Assembly: GCF_003253565.1 (NCBI RefSeq) | Contig: NZ_QKUF01000005.1 | Location: 231,383 to 295,382 of the forward strand | Source of the DNA: Thermosporothrix hazakensis | GTDB taxonomy: Bacteria > Chloroflexota > Ktedonobacteria > Ktedonobacterales > Ktedonobacteraceae | Direction: 5' to 3' | Length of the DNA stretch: 64,000 bases | In this document: positions 1 to 8,772 of the stretch, in pieces | Position numbering within the stretch: position 1 is the first letter of the stretch | Layout: each line of letters opens with the position of its first letter | Translations under genes and position numbers: made by a program | Notes under the pieces: generated by a model | The model's database searches: none | What the model was told of the DNA's origin: nothing | What the model saw: the letters and a program-made list of their open reading frames with translations, nothing else

Positions 1-335
1 TGTCGCAGCAGCCGCACAATATCTTTGCGCAACTCCAGCGTTGGCCGCAACATGCCATCTGGATACCCCATAAAGATGACATCTTTCACACCGAGGATAC
101 GGCAGGCGTTCCGCTGTTCTTGCATTCGGGTCTCGGTGATCTGGCGTCGAGCTTCCGGGCTCACATCAGTGGCATCATCAGAACCACCACTTCCACCATC
201 TGTACAAACGACATAGTACACATCCCATCCCTCGCGCACCCAACGCGCAACGGTCCCAGAGCATCCGAACTCGGCATCATCAGGATGGGCCATAATAACC
301 ATAGCGACTTTATTCTGTTCTTCCTGTACGCTCAC
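1..335 (-). CDS. PIG-L/LmbE family deacetylase, N-terminal part
   Basis: The reading frame enters from the left edge, so only the first 111 codons are present. PIG-L/LmbE proteins are zinc-dependent N-deacetylases acting on N-acetylglucosamine-type conjugates. The diagnostic AHPDD zinc-binding motif sits about residues 16-20, followed by the Rossmann-like start of the fold and a GGSGGSDD loop. The start chosen is GTG at 335, because GAGGAAG lies seven bases upstream. The frame stays open upstream to an ATG at 435, but that stretch contains a hairpin and looks like a leader. The substrate cannot be told from this fragment. Confidence 0.85.
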   Translation of the reverse strand, partial: MSVQEEQNKVAMVIMAHPDDAEFGCSGTVARWVREGWDVYYVVCTDGGSGGSDDATDVSPEARRQITETRMQEQRNACRILGVKDVIFMGYPDGMLRPTLELRKDIVRLLR

Positions 336-376
336 TTGTTTCTTCCTCACACTCTTTTCATACAGAAGGCCTGAAA

Positions 377-402
377 AAGAAGGGCGCATCAACACCCTTC
401 TT
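377..402 (-). promoter_or_regulatory. Hairpin with T-run in the leader of the PIG-L gene
   Basis: Arms AAGAAGGG and CCCTTCTT pair around a ten-base loop, with a run of T immediately after on the minus strand. It lies downstream of the purA terminator and about 40 bases before the GTG start of the PIG-L gene. It therefore looks like a leader terminator or attenuator rather than the end of a gene. A TATAAT-like box (minus strand, near 440) could start this leader. Regulation is inferred. The rest of 403-590 shows no gene. Confidence 0.4.
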
Positions 403-591
403 GCTGACATCCAGAACCCTTTATTCTCAAGCATATTATATGCAAGCAGTTCAATTCTGCACACCGTCCAAAAGGACAAAAACGGGCTCTAAGATTTTCC
501 ATCAACATTGAAGCAAAATAGTGTCCCTGGACAGGATCTCTTTTGACCTCCTGGTATTTCTGTATAGCTATAGAAACAATCGAGCAACGAA

Positions 592-627
592 AAATATGCC
601 GCCCTCAGCAACAAAGGCGGCATATTT
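592..627 (-). terminator. purA terminator
   Basis: Twelve-base perfect arms (AAATATGCCGCC and GGCGGCATATTT) are followed by T residues on the minus strand, 20 bases after the purA stop. Confidence 0.85.
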
Positions 628-646
628 CTGAGCGATCGCAGAAAGA

Positions 647-1915
647 TCAGGCAAGCAATGTCTGTTCGCGATGTGGACCAACGCCCACACTATGCAGCGG
701 GACCTCGGTCAGCTCGGTCAGGCGATCCAGATAGGCCCGAGCATTGCGCGGCAGATCCTGTAGCGATTTCACCTGACTGAGATCCTGCTTCCATCCCGGC
801 AGATACTCATAGACCGGCTCGCACTGCTCATGAATAAACGGGTCAGGCAGATCCTGCAAGATCTCTCCCTGATAGCGATAGGCTACACACACCGGGATCT
901 CATCAAAGGTATCCAGCACATCCAGCTTGGTGATTGCCAGGCCAGTACAGCCATTGAGTCCGGTGACAAAGCGCGTCACGACCGCATCAAACCAACCAAC
1001 GCGCCGTGGACGGCCCGTTGTCGCCCCATACTCGCCCCCAAGCTGGCGCAGATGTTCGGCCTCTGAACCTTGCAGTTCGGTTGGCATTGGCCCTGTGCCT
1101 ACCTGCGAGCTATAGGCCTTTGCGACGCCGATCACCCGATCAATCCGATACGGAGGAATACCAGCGCCAACAGCGGCCCCCGCCGACGACGGATTTGAGC
1201 TGGTTACAAAAGGATATGAGCCCCAGTCGATGTCCTTCATCGCGCTTAGCTGACCTTCCAGCAAGATATTTTTCCCTTCGCGCAATGCTGTACGCACCAG
1301 AGGCACTGTATCAACAATACGCGGACGAAGCTGCTCTCCCCATTCCAGACAGGCAGAAATAAGCTGCTCTGCATCAAATGGCTGCTGCCCATACACATGC
1401 GTCAGGATTGTGTTATGACGACGCAAGATAATCGCCAGTTTGTCGCGCAAAACATTTTCATAGAACAGATCACCTATCCGAATGCCGATGCGAGCCACTT
1501 TATCCGTATAGGCCGGACCAATCCCACGGCCAGTAGTCCCGACGCGATACGCACCACGTGCCTCGTCTTCCACCTTATCCAGCAACTTATGATAGGGCAT
1601 CACCACATGAGCGCGATCAGAGATCAGCACATGGTCGATGGGAACACCTTGCGCTGCAATCTCCTGAAGCTCCTCTAGCAGGGCCGGAGGATCAATCACG
1701 GTTCCGGTGCCCAGAATGCAGGAACAGGTAGAATTAAAGACACCCGAGGGGACGAGATGAAGCTTGAACTCCCCAAAGCGATTGACCACGGTATGGCCTG
1801 CATTGCCCCCGCCCTGAAAGCGCATACAGAGCTGAGCATCCGCACTCAACAGATCGACAAGTTTCCCCTTGCCTTCATCGCCCCATTGTGTGCCAACGAC
1901 AACTGTAACAGTCAT
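647..1915 (-). CDS. purA: Adenylosuccinate synthetase, variant IMP loop
   Basis: Catalyses GTP-dependent joining of aspartate to IMP, the first committed step to AMP, in the cytoplasm. The 422-residue length is usual. The N-terminal QWGDEGKGK keeps catalytic Asp13, GGGNAGHT keeps His41, and TTGRGIGPAY, ATTGRPRRVGW and the TKLDVLD guanine motif are all present. The usual EGAQGTxLDID loop, whose Gln224 (E. coli numbering) contacts IMP, reads EGQLSAMKDID at residues 220-230, so the Gln is shifted or lost. GAGGAG precedes the ATG by eight bases. It lies 56 bases downstream of the TrmB-type regulator on the same strand and probably shares its promoter. Family identity is firm; the loop change is unusual. 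Confidence 0.95.
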   Translation of the reverse strand: MTVTVVVGTQWGDEGKGKLVDLLSADAQLCMRFQGGGNAGHTVVNRFGEFKLHLVPSGVFNSTCSCILGTGTVIDPPALLEELQEIAAQGVPIDHVLISDRAHVVMPYHKLLDKVEDEARGAYRVGTTGRGIGPAYTDKVARIGIRIGDLFYENVLRDKLAIILRRHNTILTHVYGQQPFDAEQLISACLEWGEQLRPRIVDTVPLVRTALREGKNILLEGQLSAMKDIDWGSYPFVTSSNPSSAGAAVGAGIPPYRIDRVIGVAKAYSSQVGTGPMPTELQGSEAEHLRQLGGEYGATTGRPRRVGWFDAVVTRFVTGLNGCTGLAITKLDVLDTFDEIPVCVAYRYQGEILQDLPDPFIHEQCEPVYEYLPGWKQDLSQVKSLQDLPRNARAYLDRLTELTEVPLHSVGVGPHREQTLLA

Positions 1916-1971
1916 AAGATATGCTCCTCAAAACGTAGTCAGGCCAAACATGCCTGAAAATAATACAGCAA

Positions 1972-2838
1972 CTAGCGCAACGACTCATCCAAAGCAGCCG
2001 GAAGGTGAATCGAGCGTGAGCCCAATGTAGTGATCGCCACCAGGCGCTCAGCATCCGCCTCGGGCAACAAGCGCCGCCGCAGCTCGACCAGATGTGCCCC
2101 GAATGCTTCTTCCAGGTCATCCGAGAACCGCTCATAAATCGCGGCAACATATGCCTCATCACGTATCAATTTTTCCACGAGCCGTACCAGAGTACGGTTT
2201 TGCGTCACCACACCAGTTGCGGGCGCGTCAAGCGATGCCACCAACGCCTCTTCAAAATCAACCGCCAGCGCCACCAGATGGCCACTGACCACCTTCTCCG
2301 GTCCCTCGTGCTGATAAATCGTTGCGAAGTCGGCCTTAGCTTCACCAAAGAGATTCAGGATAATAGTGCAGCCACGGTCTCGCGCATCACGTAGTGCGTC
2401 GGCCAGCGCTTCCAGATCTTCCGCCCAGAGGCTGGCCGCAATGCGATGTTGTGCCGCGTTCACCAGTTCAAGCAAACGTGCCTCAATACGACCTCGCTCG
2501 TTCAGCTCCCAGTAATGCCCAACGGCATCGGGCTGCTCAAGCGCAGAGAGCTGCTGTTCCAGCGCCCGGCACCGTTCCTCCGTTTCGGCCTGAATTCGCT
2601 TCAACAAACGCGCAGGAGGAACAGGCGCATACCGTACCGGTTCCGCACTGACCGCAGTTACCCGTTCTTTCGCCGCCAGCGTCTCCAACGCCTGATAGGT
2701 ATTTGCCCGGGGCAAACCTGTCCCTTTACTGATCTCATAGCCGGTAGAGAGGGGATGCTGAAGAAGATAGACATACACCTGCGCTTCGGCCCCGGTGAAG
2801 CCGAGATGCTTCATTTCCTCGATGGGTGTGCCGGTCAT
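1972..2838 (-). CDS. TrmB-family transcriptional regulator
   Basis: The N-terminal 70 residues form a winged HTH of the TrmB type (LGFTGAEAQVYVYLLQ, then GLPRANTYQALETL as the recognition region). A short coiled coil (ERCRALEQQLSALEQ) and a phospholipase-D-like C-terminal effector domain follow. TrmB proteins bind sugars or other small ligands and repress or activate operons. The frame is open to a TTG at 2877. I prefer ATG at 2838, because AGGA lies nine bases upstream and the longer start would lie inside the operator palindrome. It is first in an apparent operon with purA. The ligand is unknown. Confidence 0.85.
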   Translation of the reverse strand: MTGTPIEEMKHLGFTGAEAQVYVYLLQHPLSTGYEISKGTGLPRANTYQALETLAAKERVTAVSAEPVRYAPVPPARLLKRIQAETEERCRALEQQLSALEQPDAVGHYWELNERGRIEARLLELVNAAQHRIAASLWAEDLEALADALRDARDRGCTIILNLFGEAKADFATIYQHEGPEKVVSGHLVALAVDFEEALVASLDAPATGVVTQNRTLVRLVEKLIRDEAYVAAIYERFSDDLEEAFGAHLVELRRRLLPEADAERLVAITTLGSRSIHLPAALDESLR

Positions 2839-2861
2839 GAGATTCTGTCCTTTCTGCATAG

Positions 2862-2893
2862 GGTATAGTAGTAGCAAACACTACTACTATACC
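2862..2893 (-). promoter_or_regulatory. Perfect palindrome operator upstream of the TrmB-type gene
   Basis: GGTATAGTAGTAG and CTACTACTATACC are exact reverse complements separated by CAAACA. The palindrome covers the -10 box and start point of the promoter described at 2886-2915 and ends 23 bases before the regulator's ATG. This is the layout expected for autorepression by the regulator. Binding is inferred. Confidence 0.75.
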
Positions 2894-2915
2894 GAACTAA
2901 CAGGAGCGCTGTCAA
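2886..2915 (-). promoter_or_regulatory. Promoter of trmB-like gene and purA
   Basis: On the minus strand a consensus TTGACA (2910-2915) is followed after 18 bases by TATAGT (2886-2891). The -10 lies inside the right arm of the palindrome. Confidence 0.75.
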
Positions 2916-3090
2916 GGGAGAAGCCAATATCATTTTTTGCCGGGAAGTCTTTTGCTCATCTTTTTGGGGCGCGAGAGAAGCTGTCTCGTGCTCCAGCTCC
3001 CGATCATTGCCGATTGCTCATGCATGATATACTAGTGTTTAAATTAACGTCTCTCTATTTCAGCAGGACAATGCATGGAGGAAAAAGCAG

Positions 3091-3906
3091 TTGCGCCTGA
3101 CAACCTACGATAACATCAGCGGTCATCATCAACACATCTTCGTCTCATCTCACTTTGATGACGTTGTGTACTCCTGTGGAGGAACACTGGAGGCTCTGGC
3201 GCGCACAGGAGCGCGTCCACTCGTTGTCACCGTTTATGCGTCTGCCCCCGGTCCAGAAATGCCTCTCAGAGAAGAGGCCCTTTCTATTCACAAAATCATG
3301 TCGCTCCCTGAGACAACGCCAGCACAGGAGGTTGTTGAAATCCGTCGCCTCGAAGACGCCGCCGCCTGCGAGCATCTGCACAGTGACTATCTCTGGCTCC
3401 ACTACTATGACAAGATCTACCGCGATACGCCCTTCGCCAGCGATGAGAGGAAAATTCCCCAGATTCACCCGGATGATCGCTGGATCGAAACGCAGCTTGC
3501 GCAAGAGCTTCTTACGGTTCAGCAGCGCCATCCAGATGCAATATGGTACTTCCCGCTTGCAACTGGACATCATGTCGATCATCTCAGCGTTTATGAGGCT
3601 GGAGCACTGCTTGAGCAAAGCGGAGCCACTGTCTATTACTACGAAGACTTCCCGTATGCACTCCGCGCCGCGCCGCTCTCACTTGAGGACCGTATGAGCG
3701 AGCTCAAACGCTCCTTTACGCCGATGCTTGTTGACATTACCGAGACCCTGACCTGCAAGGTCGAAGCCTCGAGCATGTATAGTTCACAGACATTGATGAA
3801 CTTCGGCAGTCAGGAACAGCTCGTCGAGCAAACGACTACCTATCCGCGCACGATCAAGCCGGAAAGCGGTCGCTGTTACGAGCGCTACTGGCAACCAGCA
3901 AAGTGA
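3091..3906 (+). CDS. PIG-L/LmbE family deacetylase
   Basis: A complete 271-residue member of the zinc deacetylase family. The zinc motif is SHFDD (residues 20-24) instead of the usual HPDD, and the second zinc motif GHHVDH appears about residue 156. The middle region contains an extended WLHYYDKIYRDTPF segment seen in glycan-directed members. The start is TTG at 3091 with GGAGGA eight bases upstream; no ATG is well placed. It is monocistronic and ends at a bidirectional hairpin. This is the second PIG-L gene in the window. The substrate is unknown. Confidence 0.85.
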   Translation: MRLTTYDNISGHHQHIFVSSHFDDVVYSCGGTLEALARTGARPLVVTVYASAPGPEMPLREEALSIHKIMSLPETTPAQEVVEIRRLEDAAACEHLHSDYLWLHYYDKIYRDTPFASDERKIPQIHPDDRWIETQLAQELLTVQQRHPDAIWYFPLATGHHVDHLSVYEAGALLEQSGATVYYYEDFPYALRAAPLSLEDRMSELKRSFTPMLVDITETLTCKVEASSMYSSQTLMNFGSQEQLVEQTTTYPRTIKPESGRCYERYWQPAK

Positions 3907-3940
3907 TCTATCTCCACCCATAGCCATTTTCAACACAATA

Positions 3941-3976
3941 AAAGAGCAGGCTCTATCACAAGCGAACCTGCTCTTT
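3941..3976. terminator. Bidirectional terminator
   Basis: AAAGAGCAGG pairs with CCTGCTCTTT around a 16-base loop, between the convergent PIG-L (+) and DoxX (-) genes. Confidence 0.75.
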
Positions 3977-3986
3977 CTTTGCACCT

Positions 3987-4364
3987 TCAGCCTTGATCTT
4001 CGTCCCGCTCAAACAGGACCAGGATCAGGCCACCAATCATCGCCAGATTCTTCATGAAATGAATGCGCTGGCCGGTACGATTGGCGGGATCATCTTCCTT
4101 CCAGAAAGGGTGTCCCAGCAACGTTGTCGGGATCATCGTTCCAATCAGCGTCAATGACGCGAGCTTCGGCAGCACATCGACCGCAAGAGCGGTACCGCCA
4201 AGCAACATCAACGCTCCATTCAGAATCGTTGCCTGGCGAGCCTGAGGAATACCACTTGCCTCAACAGCTTGCGCGATTCCCTCGGGATGCATCACCGTGT
4301 TTGCGCCACTGGTAATAAAGATCGCTGAAAGCAACCCCCGCCCAACCGTTTTCAGTAGAGACAT
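3987..4364 (-). CDS. DoxX family membrane protein
   Basis: A 125-residue integral membrane protein with about four hydrophobic segments and the DoxX pattern: an N-terminal SAIFITSGANTVMHP, then LLGHPFWKEDD, and FMKNLAMIGGLILVL near the end. DoxX proteins are small inner-membrane proteins, often tied to redox or thiol stress, but this one has no redox neighbour that would define a role. AGGGGGAAG precedes the ATG. It appears monocistronic. Confidence 0.8.
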   Translation of the reverse strand: MSLLKTVGRGLLSAIFITSGANTVMHPEGIAQAVEASGIPQARQATILNGALMLLGGTALAVDVLPKLASLTLIGTMIPTTLLGHPFWKEDDPANRTGQRIHFMKNLAMIGGLILVLFERDEDQG

Positions 4365-4447
4365 AGCTTCCCCCTTTCGATATATACCTTGTCATGCAGG
4401 TAACTGATCGAAAGCAAGGAAGCAGCCTCTGCTGAAAGATGAGCCTG

Positions 4448-6082
4448 CTACTGCGTCAGATACACCTCCGACCAGTCACCGAAGTAGAGACCATTACTGT
4501 TTAAGGTCACGCCATGAAGCTTAGAAGAGAAGACAGCCGTCATTGATTTGTGCGTCAATGGTAGCCAGCCCACATCTTCAATAGCGATACGCTCAGCTTT
4601 AGAGTACAGATTCAGGCGATCCTGCCCGGAAGCGTTCTCGGCCTGCGCAACCGTCTTATCAAACTCTGGATTGTTCCACAGGCCGTTATTGTTGGCGGAT
4701 GTTGAAAGCAGGCTCAGATCCAGCCACTCATACGGGTCCGGGAAGTACACACCCCACTGAGTAAAGCCAAACTGGACAGTTCGTTTTGATGTCTCCTGGT
4801 TATAGGTTGTCAGCTCCATCGGGTTCAGCTTCACCTGAACACCGAGAGCATCTTTCCACATCTGCTGCAAAGCGGAAGCCTCATCCTGTGGCACCTGCGA
4901 CCCCGGATAGGTAAAGGTCACAGGCGGCATCTTACTCACATCAGGATAAACTGATTCCAGTAACTGCCGGGCCTTCTGTTTGTTGAAGGGAATGCCTTTG
5001 TAATCAGTCTGCGCGCCAGGTTGACCGGGCGGGATAATTGTATCGGCGACCGTCACCGTATCCTTAAAGATATTTTTTGCCAGCGCCTCTTTATCGATGG
5101 CTGCGGCAAAAGCCTGACGGACAGCAGACTTATCAAACGGCGGCATCTTATTGTGAAAGAACAGCAGATCTGTCTGTAAGATAGGCTTGCGCACAAAGCC
5201 CGGCAGCTTCTTTGCAGTCTCCTGATCGGCAGGAATCAGGTTCCAGATTAAATCATACTGGTTTGCCTGATAGGAGCGAAAAGCGGTTGCAGGATCTTTG
5301 ATAAAGAACATATCCACTTCGCTCAATTTCGTCTTTGTTCTATAGTAATGAGGGTTCGGCACCAGAACCATCTTCACGCCCTTCTCCCAGGATTTCACCA
5401 TAAAGGGTCCGGTTCCCGCGCCGGTGTTGGCGATGTTCTGGGACCAGCGATCCTGTCCATATTTCTCGATGACCTGCTGATTCAAGGGATAGAAGAGGGA
5501 GACGGTAAGCAATTGCAAGAAGTAGGCCGTGGGACGGACAAGCGAGACCTGTAATGTATGCTCATCCAGCGCCTTTACACCGCTGAGCGTTTTCGACTTG
5601 CCGGAAATGACATCCTGCGCTCCGACAATGGATTCCATCAACACCGAGGCTACAGGTGACTTCACTTCAGGCAGAAGAGCACGCGTCCAGGTCCAGACAT
5701 ATGACTGAGCCGTCACAGGAGTTCCATCCGAGAACTTGACGTCTGGTCGGAGCTTAAAGGTATAGACTTTGTTGTCCTGCGAAATCTTCCACGACTCCGC
5801 CTGATCGGCGACGACGTTCAAATCTTTATCCGAGCGCACCAATCCACTAAAAATCATATTAATGGCAAGATTTGAATTCGAGTCGGGACCGCTTGCCGGA
5901 TCAAGTTTCCCGATATCAGCCGTGCCGACATTCGGGAAACGCAGTACCTGCTTTTGTGCAGGTGTCTCACTGTTACTCGTAGCACCTGTACTACCACCTC
6001 CACAGGCTGAGAGTAGAAGAAGCAGCAAGCAGGCGAGCGAAATAAAAGTGAAGCGTGTGTCCTTTTTCCGCACTAAAGGCAT
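4448..6082 (-). CDS. Peptide ABC transporter substrate-binding lipoprotein (family 5)
   Basis: A lipoprotein that would capture oligopeptides outside the cell for an Opp/Dpp-type importer. The signal peptide runs from MPLVRKK through a leucine-rich core to a lipobox with Cys (LLSACGG). The mature part shows family 5 features, including DGTPVTAQSYVWTWTRAL and the NTGAGTGPFMVKSW segment. The frame extends to 6211, but ATG at 6082 is preferred: AGAGGA lies ten bases upstream and it begins directly at the signal peptide. No permease or ATPase gene adjoins it; a single DppC-like permease occurs 30 kb away. Length 544 residues, normal for the family. Confidence 0.9.
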   Translation of the reverse strand: MPLVRKKDTRFTFISLACLLLLLLSACGGGSTGATSNSETPAQKQVLRFPNVGTADIGKLDPASGPDSNSNLAINMIFSGLVRSDKDLNVVADQAESWKISQDNKVYTFKLRPDVKFSDGTPVTAQSYVWTWTRALLPEVKSPVASVLMESIVGAQDVISGKSKTLSGVKALDEHTLQVSLVRPTAYFLQLLTVSLFYPLNQQVIEKYGQDRWSQNIANTGAGTGPFMVKSWEKGVKMVLVPNPHYYRTKTKLSEVDMFFIKDPATAFRSYQANQYDLIWNLIPADQETAKKLPGFVRKPILQTDLLFFHNKMPPFDKSAVRQAFAAAIDKEALAKNIFKDTVTVADTIIPPGQPGAQTDYKGIPFNKQKARQLLESVYPDVSKMPPVTFTYPGSQVPQDEASALQQMWKDALGVQVKLNPMELTTYNQETSKRTVQFGFTQWGVYFPDPYEWLDLSLLSTSANNNGLWNNPEFDKTVAQAENASGQDRLNLYSKAERIAIEDVGWLPLTHKSMTAVFSSKLHGVTLNSNGLYFGDWSEVYLTQ

Positions 6083-6302
6083 AATTATCTGTTCCTCTTT
6101 CTTCTCGAAAGTCCACACAAACTTGTAAACAAACAATGCATTATTATACATCCTCAGAAGGGGATCGCGCATCGGCGCAACAGCGACGATACGAAAAAGA
6201 AAACAAGACAAAGGGTGTCTTTTCTTCCAGATAGAATGGCATCGGAAAGTATACCCCCCCTTCCTTGCAGGAGAGTATCACCATAAAGCAACACTTTATT
6301 AT

Positions 6303-6331
6303 TTGCAGCATTGCATCCAAGCGTATATAAT
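6303..6331 (+). promoter_or_regulatory. Promoter of the F420 operon
   Basis: TTGCAG (6303-6308) and TATAAT (6326-6331) are separated by exactly 17 bases. Transcription would start near 6338, leaving a leader of only about a dozen bases before cofE. Confidence 0.75.
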
Positions 6332-6348
6332 ACAACACGAGGAAAAAC

Positions 6349-7116
6349 ATGAATACAGAAATTCGCATTATTCCAATAACCGGCATAGGTGAAGTGGCCC
6401 CAGGAACTGACCTGGGTCTTCTCATCTTTGAAGCATTACAGCACCAGAACTGCGCCCTTCAGTCTGGAGATATTCTGGTCATCACCCAGAAAATCGTCTC
6501 GAAAGCCGAAGGGCGTATTGTCCATCTGGAAGATATCGAGCCATCGCCTTTCGCGGTGCGATTTGCCGCTGAACATAACAAAGACGCGCGACATGTCGAA
6601 GTGGTGCTTCGCGAGAGTAAACGCATCGTGCGCATGGATCGAGGGATTATTATCAGTGAAACACACCACGGCTTCATCTGCGCCAACGCTGGCGTTGACG
6701 AATCCAATGTGGAGGGCGGAGACATTCTGACCCTGCTTCCCGAGGATTCGGATGCGTCGGCAAGCCATATTCGCCAGCGTCTTCAGGAGCTCCACGGCGA
6801 GACCGAGAAACTAGAAATAGCCGTCATTATTTCTGATACCTGGGGTCGCCCCTGGCGCAGCGGTCAGGTCAATATGGCAATCGGAGTCGCAGGAATGAAT
6901 GCGCTGACCGATTATCGAGGGCAGAACGACCCCTATGGCTTCGAGCTTCGCGCCAGCATTATCGCTGTTGCAGATGAACTTGCCGCCGCTTCAGAACTGG
7001 TCATGGGGAAAGTGAACGCAGTTCCCGTTGCCTTGATCCGGGGCTATGAGTATCATCCTGGCACCGGCAATGCAAAGACACTGCTTCGCGAAAGCAGTCA
7101 GGACATGTTCCGCTAA
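6349..7116 (+). CDS. cofE: Coenzyme F420-0:L-glutamate ligase
   Basis: Adds gamma-linked glutamates to F420-0 using GTP, the last stage of F420 biosynthesis. At 255 residues it equals the single-domain archaeal CofE rather than the two-domain actinobacterial FbiB. Signatures seen are GDILVITQKIVSKAEGR, the SETHHGFICANAGVDESN segment and ISDTWGRPWRSGQVNMAIG. GAGG precedes the ATG. It is first of six co-directional genes with short gaps. The next gene, a nitroreductase-fold protein, corresponds to the C-terminal half of FbiB, so the FbiB functions are split here. Confidence 0.93.
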   Translation: MNTEIRIIPITGIGEVAPGTDLGLLIFEALQHQNCALQSGDILVITQKIVSKAEGRIVHLEDIEPSPFAVRFAAEHNKDARHVEVVLRESKRIVRMDRGIIISETHHGFICANAGVDESNVEGGDILTLLPEDSDASASHIRQRLQELHGETEKLEIAVIISDTWGRPWRSGQVNMAIGVAGMNALTDYRGQNDPYGFELRASIIAVADELAAASELVMGKVNAVPVALIRGYEYHPGTGNAKTLLRESSQDMFR

Positions 7117-7143
7117 GCAACAACCGATATACAGGGAGCAACC

Positions 7144-7791
7144 GTGGCTATCGATTCCAACACCAAAACAACAACAGGCAGGCAGCTCAACTCACTCGAT
7201 GAGATCATCAGTGGCCGCCGCAGCGTTCGGCAGTTTCAGCAACGAGCCGTACCGCGCGAGTACCTTGAACGCATGCTGGAAGCCGCTCGCTGGGCACCAT
7301 CACCACACGGGCGCCAGCCGTGGCGTTTCGCTGTCGTCACGCGCCCCGAGCTCAAGCAGGAGCTTGCCACTCAGATGGGTGACGAATGGAGACGTAATCT
7401 GGAAATGGACGGGCAACCCGACGAGATCGTCACGCTGCGGCTGGAAAAATCACGACAGCGCATTCTCAACGCGCCCGCCATCATCATTCCCTGCCTCTAC
7501 CTGGAAGAGCTGGACACCTACGCCGATGAGCAGCGACAGGCACATGAAACAACCATGGCCATTCAGAGTATCGGCGCTGCCATTCAGAATATGTTGCTCA
7601 TGGCCTACTCACTTGGGCTGGACACCGGCTGGATGTGCGCCCCACTCTTTTGCCCGGGAATAGCCCGCGAGGCGCTGGAGCTGGATCATGCCTTCATTCC
7701 CCAGGCCATGATTATTGTGGGCTATGCGGCAGCCGATCCCAAGCGCAAGCCTCATCGCCCCATTGAAGAACTGATAGTACGTTTCGATTGA
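7144..7791 (+). CDS. Nitroreductase-family protein, FbiB C-domain-like
   Basis: An FMN-dependent nitroreductase-fold protein of 215 residues with SGRRSVRQF near residue 30, AARWAPSPHGRQPWRF near 50 and a C-terminal GYAAADPKRKPHRP. In actinobacteria the C-terminal domain of FbiB has this fold and reduces dehydro-F420-0. A free-standing protein directly after cofE probably does the same. The start is GTG with GGGAG eight bases upstream. It lies 27 bases after cofE and 13 before cofD. An unrelated nitroreductase role cannot be excluded. Confidence 0.85.
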   Translation: MAIDSNTKTTTGRQLNSLDEIISGRRSVRQFQQRAVPREYLERMLEAARWAPSPHGRQPWRFAVVTRPELKQELATQMGDEWRRNLEMDGQPDEIVTLRLEKSRQRILNAPAIIIPCLYLEELDTYADEQRQAHETTMAIQSIGAAIQNMLLMAYSLGLDTGWMCAPLFCPGIAREALELDHAFIPQAMIIVGYAAADPKRKPHRPIEELIVRFD

Positions 7792-7804
7792 GGATAAAGT
7801 CACC

Positions 7805-8734
7805 ATGATAGTAGTGCTTGCAGGCGGGGTCGGCGCTGCTCGCTTCCTTCAGGGAGTGGTGCAGGTTGTCCCCCAGGAAAATGTGACCGTTATCGCCAAT
7901 ACCGGAGATGATCGCGAGTTTTATGGGCTCCACGTCTCCCCCGATGTTGATATTGTGCTCTACACCCTGGCGCATCTGGTTGACGAAAAGCAGGGATGGG
8001 GCATTCAAGGCGACACGTACCATACTATGAAGCAGCTTACCGCCTACGGTTATGAAGATTGGTTCGCCCTGGGAGATCGAGACCTTGCCACCCATATTCA
8101 TCGGACCAACCTGCTCCGTCAGGGAAAAACGCTGTCCGAGATCACCGAGCAGATGCGCGAAAAGCTGGGACTTTCACTGCGCGTGATACCGATGACCAAC
8201 GATCAAGTCGCTACCCACGTGCAAACGCCGGACGGCCTTATTCACTTTGAGGAATATTTTGTCAAGCGGCGTTGTAATGATGAAGTACAGGGTATTACCT
8301 TTGTAGGCGCTGAAACTGCCAGCCCTGCCCCGGGCGTACTTGAAGCGATTCGCGAAGCCGAGGCAGTGCTACTCGCACCAAGCAATCCCATTGTCAGTAT
8401 TGGCAGCATCCTTTCCATTCCGGGTATTCGTGAAGCCGTACGCCAGACAAAGGGAAAGGTTGTCGCGGTCAGCCCGATTGTCGGAGGCGCAACGATTAAA
8501 GGGCCAGCAGATAAAATGATGCGCGGTCTGGGTATGGAGGTCTCAGCAGCAGGGGTCGCCCAAAGCTATCAAGATTTTCTCGATACAATGGTCATTGATA
8601 CACAGGATGAAGGGCTCGCCCCGGCAATCGAGCAAGCGGGTATACAATGCATCGTGACCAATACCATTATGCGTGATCTGGATGCGAAAACCGAGCTTGC
8701 CAGAACGGTACTGCGTGCAGCGGGGGTGCTCTAA
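7805..8734 (+). CDS. cofD: 2-phospho-L-lactate/PEP transferase (CofD/FbiA)
   Basis: Transfers the phospholactyl- or phosphoenolpyruvyl-type side chain from the activated guanylyl donor made by CofC onto the deazaflavin Fo, forming (dehydro-)F420-0. The N-terminal VLAGGVGAARFLQG loop, ANTGDDREFYGLHVSPDVD and a central GDRDLATHIHRTNLL are diagnostic. The length of 309 residues is normal. It sits between the nitroreductase-fold gene and cofC in the F420 operon. GAGGATAAAG precedes the ATG. Confidence 0.95.
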   Translation: MIVVLAGGVGAARFLQGVVQVVPQENVTVIANTGDDREFYGLHVSPDVDIVLYTLAHLVDEKQGWGIQGDTYHTMKQLTAYGYEDWFALGDRDLATHIHRTNLLRQGKTLSEITEQMREKLGLSLRVIPMTNDQVATHVQTPDGLIHFEEYFVKRRCNDEVQGITFVGAETASPAPGVLEAIREAEAVLLAPSNPIVSIGSILSIPGIREAVRQTKGKVVAVSPIVGGATIKGPADKMMRGLGMEVSAAGVAQSYQDFLDTMVIDTQDEGLAPAIEQAGIQCIVTNTIMRDLDAKTELARTVLRAAGVL

Positions 8735-8772
8735 GTCAGTACACATAAAGAACAGGCAGTGGTAGAAACATA

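Noticed and set aside
647..1915. Phage-type PurZ (2-aminoadenine pathway) instead of PurA
   Set aside because: The catalytic Asp13 is retained, whereas PurZ enzymes replace it; the neighbours are not phage genes.
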